A stretch of DNA of 64,000 nt from Acanthosepion pharaonis (taxonomy: Eukaryota; Mollusca; Cephalopoda; Sepiida; Sepiidae), in contig CAHIKZ030003481.1 of assembly GCA_903632075.3 (NCBI GenBank), forward strand, positions 7,501 to 71,500, given 5' to 3'. Under the pieces are notes generated by a model. That model ran no database searches. It saw only the letters and a list, made by a program, of their open reading frames with translations, and was not told where the DNA came from. Position numbers and translations under genes: made by a program. This document shows, piece after piece, positions 35,515 to 48,900 of this stretch. Positions within the stretch are counted from its first letter, which is position 1, and each line of letters starts with the position of its first letter.

Positions 35515-38380
35515 CTATTTACAGCAAAACTATCGTCTGGATAGTTTCAGTTCTTTTTCTGATTTCCAATTCCTCCAATCTTACTAATAAATCTTAATGA
35601 CTGTACAGTTATCGCGTGTATCTTCTTCTTACAATACTGAAGCCGTCTTCCATTATTTAGGTATTGTTTTTGGTTTCTTTAATTTTCGTACTTTTAAAAT
35701 TTAAGTTTTCAGATGACATAAAAGGGATCATTCACGAAATCATCTTTTCCTTGCTGCGCCGAGCTTTCACCTTCCTTTCGTTTGTAGAACGTGCACCGGA
35801 CCTTTCCCAGCTTTATTTCACACCCCACCAGAAACTGTAATCAAACCACGGTGTTGGCCAGATGCTGACTAGTAGGTGATAAACTGACCGAAGGCGGCGG
35901 CGGGCATATGTTCACACCCGATGATAAGGATAATTTCTTCTGATTTCTTCTAATATTTGATATTTTCTAATCTGTCTTCTTTGCTGCTTTATGGGTTGGC
36001 TGTATAAATAAATATGATTGCTATTTTGAATGACTTTTTCTTCGTCAACTTTATAAAAATACTCTTTTGAAATTATGACGGCATTTCGGATACAATTGGA
36101 AACGAAAGACAATAAAAATCTTATTTATAATTCGAAAATAGATAAATGATTGTATCTGTCAAATTCATTTAAGCCAATTTAATCTAACATTAATTTGTGT
36201 TAATAAAGGCGAGTTTCTGAATAATAAGAAGTGAAATCCGACATAAATCGAAATATTTTACAAAATAAATTTGTGTCTGATCGATTTTGTTAATTTTTGA
36301 AAGAACTTTTGTCAAAACAATTTGAAGGAGGAAGAAAATTTCATGAAATTTCTATTGAAAGAGTCAAATTAGGAAATTCCATTTCATGTTTAGGTTAGCG
36401 TTTTGAATCGAGTGATTCACTGTAGATAATTAACGATGTTATATATATATAATATTATAATGTTTAATATCGTAAGAAAGTTTTATACTTTTAATCCTCA
36501 TAATCCGTTAATATCAAATGAGCGTTTTTTTTTTATTTGATTTCGTTCACTTAAAGTGGTTTCAATAGACAGGTTCACGTTCAGCTAAATTACTTTAAAG
36601 CCATCACTTTCGTCTGAGAAATTTTAAACTTTAGAGACGCTGTCAGACATAATTATTAACATGTTCAAATTTTATTATCTCTTTTTTAAAAACGATAGTG
36701 ATAGATTCCTTTAAATTTATCAAGAATTTAGTAATTGTACGAACAAATGCTGCTTTATTGTTTCTCATGGCCTGGCACAAAGTTAAATTATGTACAGTCT
36801 ATGAAGATTGGCCTTTTTACACTTTGCGTTTTGGTAGGCATAGCACAACAATATCAACTACCGTACTACGATGCAATGAAATGAGAATTTCGACCATTAT
36901 AGGCATAGGTCTGTTATAAAGAATGAGTAATTAAAGAATAAGTATGATATTTATCGTAATTTAACAGAAAATTAAATTAAAATTGAAAAATATAGTAAAG
37001 GTATTTCAACAGACGCGATGTGATTATTAATGTAAAGTATGTTAGTTTCTTTCAAAAGCAAAATTTCGTTCTTTGTCGCCTCTTCTAAGATTAACTGTTT
37101 CTGGATTGTTATATTTTCAAAGCCGACGAGTTCAACTATGAAAATCGGAAAATCGTACTGTAAATCCGACTATTTTAAATTGAACAACCTATAGATTATT
37201 TTAAATTAATGATATGAATTTATTTCTTGGCCTAATACTGAAGAATTTCTAAAATAAAGTCTTTTACAAACCTACATCTTCGTACACAGAATCTTATAAA
37301 TATTCGTGATTTGCTGTTATTTGAATTATAGCAATGCCAATCATCAATTCAAGGAAAGGGTTTTTTTTCATTATACTCTGGATGTATGTCGGTCTTAATT
37401 TACAAAATAAAACGTTGTCGTTAATATAAAACGATTTCTTCAGTCTTTTATCTTCATCTTGGTTGTCTTCATCCCATCGGTTATTATATGTATAGTTTTG
37501 TAATTGCATCTTCATTTCTTGGCTAAACTGAAATCATAAAAACAATCAAGATAAAGACTAAAATTATTTTATAATTAGAATTTCTTCATTTTTAGTTTAG
37601 TATAATTCTTTGGTAGAATTGAACACTTGTCTTTAATTATGCTCACGATTTGCAACGAAATAACGAGAAAATAGCTTCTTACGTTTTCTTCTTTTACAGT
37701 TTGTTCGTTTATTTTTCTAAGCTTCTTCTTTACATTTTAAAATTTAAAATGTCAGCGCCTTTGGCAAAGAAAAGGATTAGAAATGTTGATTCATGATTGT
37801 TTTTTTATTTTTTATTTTATTTTATTTATTTTTTTTTTTTTGCAAAAAGAGATCAACAAAAACTGATACTCGATGTCATCAAACTGGATTTAACAGCATA
37901 TCGTTGACTTTCATTTATTTTTCGCTTCATCCATACACGGCGATTTAGAAATACTTTATGCAGACTGTTGTTATATTTTTTGGTTTCTTGAATTAATTCT
38001 TCCGTTTTTTCTACAATGATTTTGCTTCTTTCTTTTTTTGCGATATTTTTCTTCTCAAGAAAGTCAATAAAGAAAACTTTTTCGAAAGTTTTTTTCTTTC
38101 TTTCTTTCTTTCTTTCTTAGAATACTCTCAAATAAAACTCAAATCGGCTGATTTTCCTCGTTAAAAAAGTGTTTCTTAAAAACGCTCCAATTCTCAAATA
38201 TCTGAAAAAATGAATGTCAGCAGGATGCATAATTTCGCATTTCAGTTGCTTTCATTTTACCATTGCAGGATGAAGCCAGATTCTACCACCGGGTTGTTAA
38301 ATTAGTATTTACTAAACATAAACTAAATTCAGCAAACGACCAAAGAAACAAAACATTAGGACAGGAAGATTTTATTTCAT
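35515..38380. other. Unassigned AT-rich sequence
   Basis: A GC-richer patch at about 35750-35910, with GAAGGCGGCGGCGGGC, breaks the AT-rich background. A (TTTC)n tract lies at about 38089-38118 and poly-T tracts at 37800-37840. A 73-codon plus frame at 36698 matches nothing I know. Confidence 0.4.
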
Positions 38381-38384
38381 CGAA

Positions 38385-38920
38385 TTCTTCAAGATGTATA
38401 GGGTCTCTTTGATTAAAATATTTTCCAACTGGGTAAGGACTACTTGACGTAAAAATCTTTCAGATAGGTATGTCCTCCTTGACTTATAAATCTTCGATAT
38501 GAACAGGATTTTCTTGACATAAAAATTCCCAGATAAGTAGAGTCTCCTTAACTTAAAATTCTCCCAAATGTTTAGGATCCTCTCGACTTGAAAATCTTCC
38601 AGATGCGTAGAGTCACCTCGACAAAAATCTTCCTGATGGTTAGGGTCCTGCTTGACTTAAAAATCATTGAGTTGATTTTAGGTCTCCTTGAATTAAAATT
38701 CTTTCAGACGAGTAATGTCTCCTTGACTTAACTCTTCCAGATGGGTAGTGTCCTTTCGACTTAAAATGTTTTGAGTCACTTTGACTTAAAAACCTTTGAA
38801 ATGAGTAAACTTAAAAATTAAAAATTCTCTTATAAGTAGGATTTTTATCTTCGAGATTGGTAGAGCTTCCTTGATTTAAATATCTGAACTAGATATCTTG
38901 ACTTTAAATCGATTCAATAA
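38385..38920. repeat. Diverged ~36-41-bp tandem repeat
   Basis: About 13 imperfect copies carry CTTCCAGATGGGTAG, then GTCTCCTTGACTTAAAAA. Each copy differs by several substitutions and indels, so the array is old. Weak further copies trail to about 39090. Chance is unlikely because the order of the two half-motifs is kept throughout. Confidence 0.85.
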
Positions 38921-39780
38921 CCTATCAGTTACATATTTACTATACCAATCTAAGTAAGTATTGACTTATATTTACTTGTGTATACTAGATTTACCTATAT
39001 TTATTAAACCTTCTACAGGATCAAATAGAAGGAGGGAACACATCCTATTAATTCAGATTACCACGTGACTTAAAAATAAACCCTCGAAATCTTGACTTTT
39101 GATCGGGATTAAACACTAACATCTGGAATCAATGTAAGATTCTTATCTCCGTCACTAGGTATTCCTGAATGAAAATTGTATTTATTTTTGTTAACTTTCA
39201 GTGGAAGGAAATTTATTTTTTTTAAAAGTTTAGATTTAAATAAAACCTTAACAAGAGCTAAAACCTTGCTTTATATCTCAAACAAGAACGAAAATATTTC
39301 TTACGTGTCTTTTGCGATCGCTAAACTTACCAAGGTATTATTTAACTTTAAGTATTAAACAATGCTTAAAATAATCTTGAAATCTATTTAAATTCAAATT
39401 ATGTAAGAGAATGAAGTGTTCTAGCCACCTTCCCGCAAAGTTGTAACCTTGTTCCGTTGTAAGTTTTGTCATTTTCAAGCACACTATTGTTTATAAATCT
39501 CTAACTTCAATCCTTACTTTGTCTTCAGCACTTGACTATTATACTAAAAACAAAGTTCAGTAAATATCGATAATGAAATGTGTTAATAAAAAACTTCTAG
39601 TAATGGAATGACATGTCTACATACAACTGAATGTGATTTTATAAACGATTGTTCTAAACGCAACAAAGATGAGAAAATTCTATATGGTCGAAACAAGAAG
39701 TTTTATTAAATAAAAGAGAAATAGGAAATCTTCAGTAAGTGGTTACATGTCATTTATTATGTTATAAACAAGAAAGAATT
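38920..39780. other. Unassigned AT-rich sequence
   Basis: No gene is recognised in this interval between the diverged array and the LINE A copy. Confidence 0.4.
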
Positions 39781-39784
39781 TATT

Positions 39785-40851
39785 TGCTTACCATTTCACC
39801 TCAAGCAAAGCAATAAATGCCACTAAGGGATTAATCCGAGTGAAAGAAACTGAAAGCGAAAAATAAAAGACAGGAAGTAAGTTCCACAATCGAGATGTGC
39901 GGGAAAATAAACTCTTAGCATAGGACCTACGGCTAAAACTAGCAATTTCAGCAGTGAAATTATGAGACCTGTCTGACAATCTAGTACTTAAATTTGTGAA
40001 ATCAGGGTACCAAAGAAGAAATCTCATTAGAAAAATTAATTTAAATAGCTGGGAAGTGTTCTAACAGTGCAACACTGAGATCCGAAGACGCATTGGTATA
40101 GCACATGATGTATTCTAAAAGACAAGTACGATATTAAGCACCAGAAAAAACTTCGTTACAAAGAAAAGAGTACTTAACTGTTATGTGATATCTGTCTCCT
40201 GTATGCAGTTAATACTAGACTTGAAGCAACAGAAATATGGTTCTACAGAAAGATGCTGAGGATACCATGGACCGAACCTATGAGCAACGACGAGGTTTTG
40301 GAGAGAATGAAAACGAAGAGGAAACATACTTAAGATCGGGAAGAGTTGATTGAAATTTCTAGGGCAAGTAATGAAGAAGGAGGGCTTGGAAAATCTGATA
40401 CTCACAAGACAGATAGAGGGACAGAGAAAAACAGCGCATAACATACTTGATGGGCTTGAGTAAATATATGGTAGAATGGAGTTTGTGAGAAATAACGAAA
40501 AGACAAAACTTATTAAGAACTAAGAAAGGACAGAAAGATGTGGAAGGCCATAATCGCCTACCGCCTGGAGGAACACTGCACATAATAAGACACAGGGAAG
40601 CTACGTTACGGTGACTGAAGCCGAGATGCCAGGTCCGAACTGATAAAGTTGCAGATTCTTCTTTGGATTTTGTCAGGAATCTTTAGATGCTTAGCAAAAC
40701 CAACAAACCAGCTATCACAGCAATATTCGATGCTTGGACAAATGACAGATTTGTAAATGTGCAAGATAAATTCTGGCGAGAAAGATTGTCTGCTTGATAT
40801 TAATATCATTAATGTCGAATGTATCTGTAGGAGGCTATGACCGAGTAACAT
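39785..40851 (-). mobile_element. LINE family A copy split by a nested insertion
   Basis: The minus strand holds SRQSFSPEFILHIYKSVICP, IEYCCDSW and KIQRRICNFISSDLASRLQ at 40851-40606, running to ASLC near 40590. The same protein resumes at about 40065 with SNEISSLVP, then IASFSRRSYAKSLFSRTSRL and WNLLPVFYF. It ends at 39785 with the family 3' tail, TTAGTGGCATTTATTGC. Compared with the 13.3-kb copy, only about eight residues are missing at the break, so the 515 bp between belong to an insertion and not to a long deletion. Confidence 0.8.
40070..40588 (+). mobile_element. LINE family B fragment nested inside LINE A
   Basis: The plus frames read EATEIWFYRKMLRIPWTEPM, then SNDEVLERMKTKRKH and MWKAIIAYRLEEHCT. 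This is the C-terminal part of the RTE/L2-like LINE, in the opposite orientation to the surrounding LINE A. Upstream, to 40070, weak similarity to the preceding LLYG region is visible. Being truncated at its 5' side and complete to its coding end, it behaves like a normal 5'-truncated insertion into LINE A, which therefore is older. Confidence 0.75.
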
Positions 40852-40854
40852 TCA

Positions 40855-42000
40855 TTTGTAAATATCTCTTCTTTTTTTTACGAGAAAAAAGAGCAACGAG
40901 TTTGTCAGTCGATGGCCATATATTTTGAGGTGCATGTCTCTGCAAAGACGCTCTTACATGTGCCTCAAATAGGCACCTACGCTTGTTTTAACGCTCTTCT
41001 CGTTAATGGCATTTTCCTGACGTTTGATGCTCACTTTTGAACTTTCGATGCCTGCTTTTTTGCCAACACTTAAACGAAACTCTTCTGAAAGACGTTAGGT
41101 ATGTCATTTTAACATCGACCACTGACAAGATAACATATTCTTTGCTGCTAGTTTTTAGAAAAACAATTAATCTTGAATTCCATTTTTATAAATATCTATC
41201 CTCTTATTTCGCTATTTTGTTTTATGTTTTTATTATTATTTAAGCAAAGAGCCTTTGATAAAGCAATTGCAGTTAAATATAATCAAATATTATCCATTAA
41301 AGATTATAAGGACGGTTGTATTTTTAAATACGTAACCGCTGTGGTAAACGGTACGCCATAGGTTTGAAAGCCATTATTTTTATAAGATGGCTGCTCGTAA
41401 AGATGACTTTATTTTTATTTTATTTTCAACAAAAGTTACTCCCACAAATCGTCTTGATTGTGGTTTTATTTCAAAGGATCACCTACTTTGATGACACTAG
41501 CTGCTTAACACTTAACCAATGCAGACGAAGAGCAAATATAACAAGCATTTTACATAGCAGTCTAACGGCAGACATTTTGCATAGAAGTCATTTTGGATCA
41601 TGGATTTTCTGCGGCGTAGTCTATTCCAATGAGACAATTCAATTTCGGATTTTGATTTTCATGTATCCACATCGATTTTTATTGGTTCTCAAATGTAAAC
41701 CACAAGAAAATATCAAGAGAAATGAAAATGTACAATTCTACTGAAAAAAATATGTACATGTATTTATAAGACAATCAAATAAAATAATAATTTAAATATC
41801 TGTAAATTGTATCATATTCAAGCTGAAAATGTTTGAAATACTTCTCAGAATAATTTCCTTCTGGCAAATGATAGCCCGATATGCCATGCAAATATAATTT
41901 AGAGAATACGTCGTCATATTTTCCACAATTAGTTATATGATGTGTATAGTGCACTAAATGACTTTTTAAAATAATTATCACTCTAACGAACACAAACACA
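40855..42000. other. Unassigned sequence with an unassigned 126-codon plus frame
   Basis: The frame at 41364-41744 is rich in Phe, Leu and Ile with a hydrophobic N-terminus. I recognise no family and it lacks supporting context. A small hairpin, GTGCCTCAAATAGGCAC, lies near 40960. Confidence 0.35.
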
Positions 42001-42009
42001 CGTTATTCA

Positions 42010-42080
42010 TACATATAAATATACACACAGACACACAGGCACACACACACGCACACACACACACACACACATATATATCA
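42010..42080. repeat. (CA)n-rich microsatellite
   Basis: Interrupted CA units with GA, GC and GG substitutions, ending in a short TA run. Confidence 0.9.
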
Positions 42081-42154
42081 AGTCGTTCTTTGTTCTTCAG
42101 TTCCACGTGGGTTTGATTTGCAGGTGCTTTGTCTAGTGTTTTGCTGTTTTATTA

Positions 42155-42712
42155 TTTATCTCATATCTGTTTATATTTCTCAGATGAGGTATTGTAATTA
42201 TTTACACTGTTTACATTTTGGTCGAACAGTTGTCCACATGTTCGTTGCCATATTCACGACGTAGGCATTGAACTCACAATTATTTGGATCAAGCCACTGA
42301 ATCCAACCAACACTTTTATGCACTGGGCCATGTGCACTTGAGGACATCAATGTATGTATTTAAGACATATATTTATGAGTCCCAGAAATTCATACAATGA
42401 TGTCCAGTGGATAAAATCGCTGGCTGGATCCAGTGACTTGATCCAAAGAGTTGTGAGTTCACTACCTGACTACTACAGCGGTGAACAAAAAATTAGAGAG
42501 ATGACCTGGAAGAGGCATGGCACGTGGAACTAGAACAATCTACACCGGTGGACGAAATAAAGGGTTCAGTTCGAAATTCCAATAACTGGAAGAAGGCCGA
42601 AGCGTACAACAGCCAAAACATTGATGTCTTCAAGGAAACATGGCCCAGTGCATAAAAGAGTTGGTGGGATTAAGTGACTGGAGCCAAAGAGTTGTGATTT
42701 CAATTTCTACGG
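42155..42712. repeat. Family F repeat complex with an inverted ~62-bp pair
   Basis: Family F sequence appears forward at 42160-42268 (TTCTCAGATGAGGTATTGTA) and reversed at about 42515-42625 (GGCACGTGGAACTAGAACAA). A separate module is present three times. It is reversed at 42269-42330, and forward at 42402-42463 and 42641-42712, with the key words GnCCAGTGnATAAAA and CCAAAGAGTTGTGA. The outer copies form an inverted pair of about 62 bp around a 310-bp interior. The structure suggests repeated insertion of one family, or a foldback-like composite. Confidence 0.7.
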
Positions 42713-42964
42713 TGTAATATGGTAAAAATGTGAGGACAACAGACCGAAGAATGTAAATAATGTAAATGATTCATACTTATTGTTATATGCGAGGTTGAAA
42801 CATATGATGTTTCTTTTTCCTCATGAATTATTTGTGATGCGTGGATTGTATGTGAGTATTGTCGAAAATTCACTGTCTTTAAAATCATTCCTGGGATCGT
42901 TAAAGATAGTTTTACTGGAAGAATTCTCTTATAACCAGCGGTTAACTAGTTGTAGGCTTTGGTT

Positions 42965-45900
42965 GATTATTAAAGCGGTTTGTTAGGAAGATATAGTGTG
43001 TATGTGATTATTGGTGACGGGTTGTTAGGAAGATGTAATGTGTTTGTGATTATTGATGGCGGCGTGTTAGGAATATGTAATGTGTTTGTGATTATTGATG
43101 ACGGCGTGTTAGGAATATGTAATGTGTTTGTGATTATTGATGGCGGGTTGTTAGGAAGAAGTAATGTGTTTGTGATTATTGATGGCGGGTTGATAGGAAG
43201 ATGTGATGAGTTTGTGATTATTGATGGCGGGTTGTTAGGAAGATGTGATTTGTATGTGATTATTGATGGCGGGTTGTTAGGAAGATGTAATGTGTTTGTG
43301 ATTATTGATGGCGACGTGTTAGGAAGATGTGGCGTGTTTATGAATATTGATGGCGGGTTGTTAGGAAGATGTGATGTGTTTGTGATTATTGATGGCGGGT
43401 TGATAGGAAGATGTAATGTGTTTGTGATTATTGATGGCGGCGTGTTAGAAAGATGTAATGTTTTTGTGATTATTGATGGGGGGTTGTTAGGAAGATGTGA
43501 TATGTATGTGATTATTGATGGCGGCGTGTTAGGAAGATGTGATGTGTGTGTGATTATTGATGGCGGGTTGTTACGAAGATGTGATGTGTTTGTGAATATT
43601 GATGGCCGGTTGTTAGGAAGATGGAATATGTATGCGATTATTGATGGCGGCGTGTTAGGAAGATGTAATGTGTTTGTGATTATTGATGGCGGCGTGTTAG
43701 GAAGAAGTAAAGTTTTTGTGTTTCTTGATGGTGGCGTGTTAGGAATATGTGATATGTATGTGATTATTGATGGCGGGTTGTTAGGAAGATGTAATGTGTT
43801 TGTGATTATTGATGGCGGCGTGTTAGGAAGATGTGATGTGTTTGTGATTATAGATGGCGGGTTCTTAGGAAGATGTGATGTGTGTGTGTGATTATTGATG
43901 GCGGGTTGTTAGGAAGATGTGATGTGTTTGTGATTATTGATGGCGGGTTCTTAGGAAGATGTGATGTGTGTGTGTGATTATTGATGGCGGTTTGTTAACA
44001 AGATGTGACGTGTTTGTGAATATTGATGCCAGATTGTTTGAAGATATGATATGTATGTGATTATTGATGGCGGGATGTTAGGAAGATGTAATGTGTTTGT
44101 GATTATTTATGGCGGCGTGTTAGGAAGATGTGATGTGTTTGTGATTATTGATGGCAGCTTGTTATGAAGTTGTAATGTGTTTGTGATTATTGATGGCGGC
44201 GTGTTAGGAAGATGTGATATGTTTGTCATTATTGATGGCGGGTTGTTAGAAAGATATTATATGTATGTGATTATTGATGGCGGCGTGTTAGGAAGATGTA
44301 ATCTGTTTATGATTATTGATCCGGCGTGTTAGGAAGATGTAATGTGTTTGTGATTATTGGTGACAGGTTGTTAGGAAGATGTAATGTGTTTGTGAGAATT
44401 GGTGGCGTGTTGTTAGGAAGATGTGATGTGTTTGTGATTATTGATGGCGAGTTGTTAAGAAGATGTGATGTGTTTGTGACTATTCATGGGGGTTTGTTAG
44501 GAAGATGTGATATGTATGTGATTATTCATGGCGGCGTCTTAGGAAGATATAATGTGTCTGTGATTATTGATGGCAGGTTGTTAGGAAGATGTAATATGTT
44601 TGTGATTTTTGATGGCGGCGTGTTAGTAGAATGTAATGTGTTTGTGATTATTGGTGACGGGTTGTTAGGAAGATGTAATGTGTTTGTGATTATTGATGGC
44701 GGCGTGTTAGGAAGATGTGGTGTTTTTGTCATTATTGATGGCGGGTTGTTAGGAAGATATTATATGTATGTGATTATTGATGGCGGCGTGTTAGAAAGAT
44801 GTAATGTGTTTTTGATTATTGGTGACGGGTTGTTAGGAAGATGTGATGTCTTTGTGATTGTTGATGGCGGGTTGTTAGGAAGATGTAATGTGTTTGTGAT
44901 CATTTGTGACGGGTTGTTAGGAAGATGTAATGCGTTTGTGATTATTGATGGCGGGTTGTTTGGAAGATGTAATATGTTTGTGATTATTGATGGCGGCTTG
45001 TTAGGAAGATGTGATGTGTTTGTCATTACTGATGGCGGGTTGTTGGAAAGATATTATATGTATGTGATTATTGATGCTGGCGTGTTAGGAAGATGTTATG
45101 TGTTTTTGATTATTGGTGACGGGTTGTTAGGAAGATGTGATGTCTTTGTCATTATTGATGGCGGGTCGTTAGGAAGATATGATGTTTTTGTGATTATTGA
45201 TGGCGGGTTGTTAGGAAGATGTGATATGTATGTGATTATTCATGGCGGGTTGTTGGGAAGATATAATGTGTTTGTGATTATTGATGGCGGCGTGTTAGGA
45301 TGATGTAATGTTTTTGTGATTGCTGATGGCGGGTTGTTAGGAAGATGTGATATGTATGTGATTATTGATGGCGGCGTGTTAGGAAGATATAATGTGTTTG
45401 TGATTTTTGATGGCGGCGTGTTAGTAAGATGTAATGTGTTTGTGATTATTGATGGCTGCGTGTTAGGAAGATGCGATGTGTTTGTGATTATTGATGGCAG
45501 GTTTTTAGGAAGATGTTTTGTGTTTGTGATTATTGATGGCGGGTTGTTAGGAAGAATTAATGTGTTTGTGATTATTGATGGCGGCGTGTTAGGAAGATGT
45601 GATATGTTTGTGATTATTGATGGCGGTTGTTAGGAAGATGTGATGTGTGTGTGATTATTGATTGCGGGTTGATAGGAAGATCTGATATATATATGATTAT
45701 TGATGGCGGGTTTTTAGGAAGATGTAATGTGTTTGTGATTATTGAAGTCGGCGTGTTAAAAAATGTAATGTTTTTGTGATTATTGATGGCGGGTTGTTAG
45801 GAAGTTGTGATATGTATGTGATTATTGATGGCGGCGTGTTAGGAAGATGTAATGTGTTTCTGATTATTGATGGCGGGTTGTTAGGAAGATGTAACGTGTT

Positions 45901-48900
45901 TATGATTATTAATGGCGGGTTGTTAGGAAGATGCGATGTGTTTGTGATTATTGATGGCAGGTTGTTATGAAGTTGTAATGTGTTTGTGATTATTGATGGC
46001 AGGTTGTTTGGAAGATGTAACATGTTAGTGATTATTGGTGACGTGTTCTTAGGAAGATGTAATTCGTTTTTGATTATTGACGGCGGCGTGTTAGGAAGAT
46101 GTAATGTGTTTGTGATTTTCGATGGCGGCGTGTTAGGAAGATGTGATGTGTTTGTGATTATTGATGGCGGGTTGTTAGGAAGATGTGATGTCTTTGTGAT
46201 TATTGATGGCGGGTTGTTAGGAAGATGTGATGTGTTTGTGATTATTGATGGCGGCGTGTTAGGAAGATGTGATATGTATGCGATTATTGATTTCGGGTTG
46301 TTAGGAAGATGTAATGTGTTTGTGATTATTGATGGCGGCGTGTTAACAAGATGTAATGTTTTTGTGATTATTAATGGCGGGTTGTTAGGAAGATGTGATA
46401 TGTATGTGATTATTGATGGCGGCGAGTTAGGAAGATGTAATGGGTTTGTGATTATTCATGGCGGGTTGTTAGGAAGATGTGTTGTGTTTGTGATTATTGA
46501 TGGCGGGTTGTTAGGAAGATGTGATATGTGTCTGATTATTGATGTCGCGTTCTTAGGAAGATATGATGTGTGTGTGATTATTGATGACGGGTTGTTACGA
46601 AGATGTGATGTGTTTGTGATTATTGATGGCGGGTTGTTAGGAAGATGTGATGTGTTTGTGATTATTGATTGCGGGTAGTTAGGAAGTTCTGATATGTATA
46701 TGATTATTGATGGCGGGTTTTTAGGAAGATGTAATATGTTTGTGATTATTGTGAAGTCGGCGTGTTAAAAAGATGTAATGTTTTTGTGATTATTGATGGC
46801 GGGTGGTTTGGAAGTTGTGATATGTATGTGATTATTGATGGAGGCGTGTTAGGAAGATGTAATGTGTTTCTGATTATTGATGGCGGGTTGTTAGGAAGAT
46901 GTAACGTGTTTATGATTATTGATGGCGGGTTGTTAGGAAGATGTAATATGTTTGTGATTATTGTGAAGTCGGCGTGTTAAAAAGATGTAATATGTTTGTG
47001 ATTATTGATGTCGGCGAGTTAGGAAGATGTAATGTGTGTGTGATTATTGATGTCGATTTGTTAGGAAGATGTGATACGTATGTGATTATAGATGGCGTGT
47101 TGTTAGGAAGATGTAATGTGTACGTGATTATTGATGGCGGCGTGTTAGGAAGATGTAATGTGTTTGTGATTATTGATGGCGGCGTGTTAGGAAGATGTAA
47201 TATGTTTGTGTTTATTGGTGACGGGTTGTAAATGAGATGTGATGTGTATGTGATTATTGATGACGGGTTGTTAGGAAGATGTGATGTGTTTGTGATTATT
47301 GATGGCCCCGTGTTAGGAAGATGTAATGTGTTTGTGATTATTGATGGCGTGTTGTAAGAAGATGTGATATGTATGTGATTATTGATGGCGGCGTGTTAGG
47401 AAGATGTAATGGGTTTGTGATTATTCATGGCGGGTTGTTAGGAAGATGTGTTGTGTTTGTGATTATTGATGGCGGGTTGTTAGGAAGAAGTAATTTGTTT
47501 GTGATTATTGATGGCGGCGTGTTAGGAAGATGTGATATGTGTCTGATTATTGATGGCGCGTTCTTAGGAAGATATGATGTGTGTGTGATTATTGATGACG
47601 GGTTGTTAGGAAGATGTGATGTGTTTGTGATTATTGATGGCGGGTTGTTAGGAAGATGTGATGTCTTTGTGATTATTGATGGCGGGTTGTTAGGAAGATG
47701 TGATGTGTTTGTGATTATTGATGGCGGCGTGTTAGGAAGATGTGATATGTTTGTCATTATTGATGGCGGGTTGTTAGAAAGATATTATATGTATGTGATT
47801 ATTGATGGCGGCGTGTTAGGAAGATGTAATCTGTTTATGATTATTGATCCGGCGTGTTAGGAAGATGTAATGTGTTTGTGATTATTGGTGACAGGTTGTT
47901 AGGAAGATGTAATGTGTTTGTGAGAATTGGTGGCGTGTTGTTAGGAAGATGTGATGTGTTTGTGATTATTGATGGCGAGTTGTTAGGAAGATGTGATGTG
48001 TTTGTGACTATTCATGGGGTTTTTTTAGGAAGATGTGATATGTATGTGATTATTCATGGCGGCGTCTTAGGAAGATATAATGTGTCTGTGATTATTGATG
48101 GCAGGTTGTTAGGAAGATGTAATATGTTTGTGATTTTTGATGGCGGCGTGTTAGTAGAATGTAATGTGTTTGTGATTATTGGTGACGGGTTGTTAGGAAG
48201 ATGTAATGTGTTTGTGATTATTGATGGCGGCGTGTTAGGAAGATGTGATGTTTTTGTCATTATTGATGGCGGGTTGTTAGGAAGATATTATATGTATGTG
48301 ATTATTGATGGCGGCGTGTTAGAAAGATGTAATGTTTTTTTGATTATTGGTGATGGGTTGTTAGGAAGATGTGATGTCTTTGTGATTGTTGATGGCGGGT
48401 TGTTAGGAAGATGTAATGTGTTTGTGATTATTTGTGACGGGTTGTTAGGAAGATGTAATGCGTTTGTGAGTACTGATGGCGGGTTTTATGGAGATGTGAT
48501 GTATTTATGATTATTGATGGCGGCTTGTTAGGAAGATGTGATGTGTTTGTGATTATTGATGGCGGGTTGTTTGGAAGATGTAATATGTTTATGATTATTG
48601 ATGGCGGCGTGTTAGGAAGATGTGATGTGTTTGTCATTACTGATGGCGGGTTGTTGGAAAGATATTATATGTATGTGATTATTCATGCTGGCGTGTTAGG
48701 AAGATGTTATGTGTTTTTGATTATTGGTGACGGGTTGTTAGGAAGATGTGATGTGTTTGTCATTATTGATGGCGTGTTCTTAGAAAGATGTTATATGTAT
48801 GTGATTATTGATGGCGGGTGGTAAGGAAGATGTAATGTCTTTGTGATTATTCATGGCGGGTTGTTAGGAAGATGTGATATGTATGTGATTATTCATGGCG

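Noticed and set aside
34172..35597. Long proteins of repeats such as SICPSL, VFVPVP, TGTNTG and LGQILE
   Set aside because: All arise from one 18/19-bp tandem repeat that is open in several frames on both strands; register changes constantly and no start, exon or domain supports translation.
41364..41744. 126-codon frame as a possible gene
   Set aside because: Composition follows the AT-rich background and there is no domain or context; kept only as unassigned sequence.
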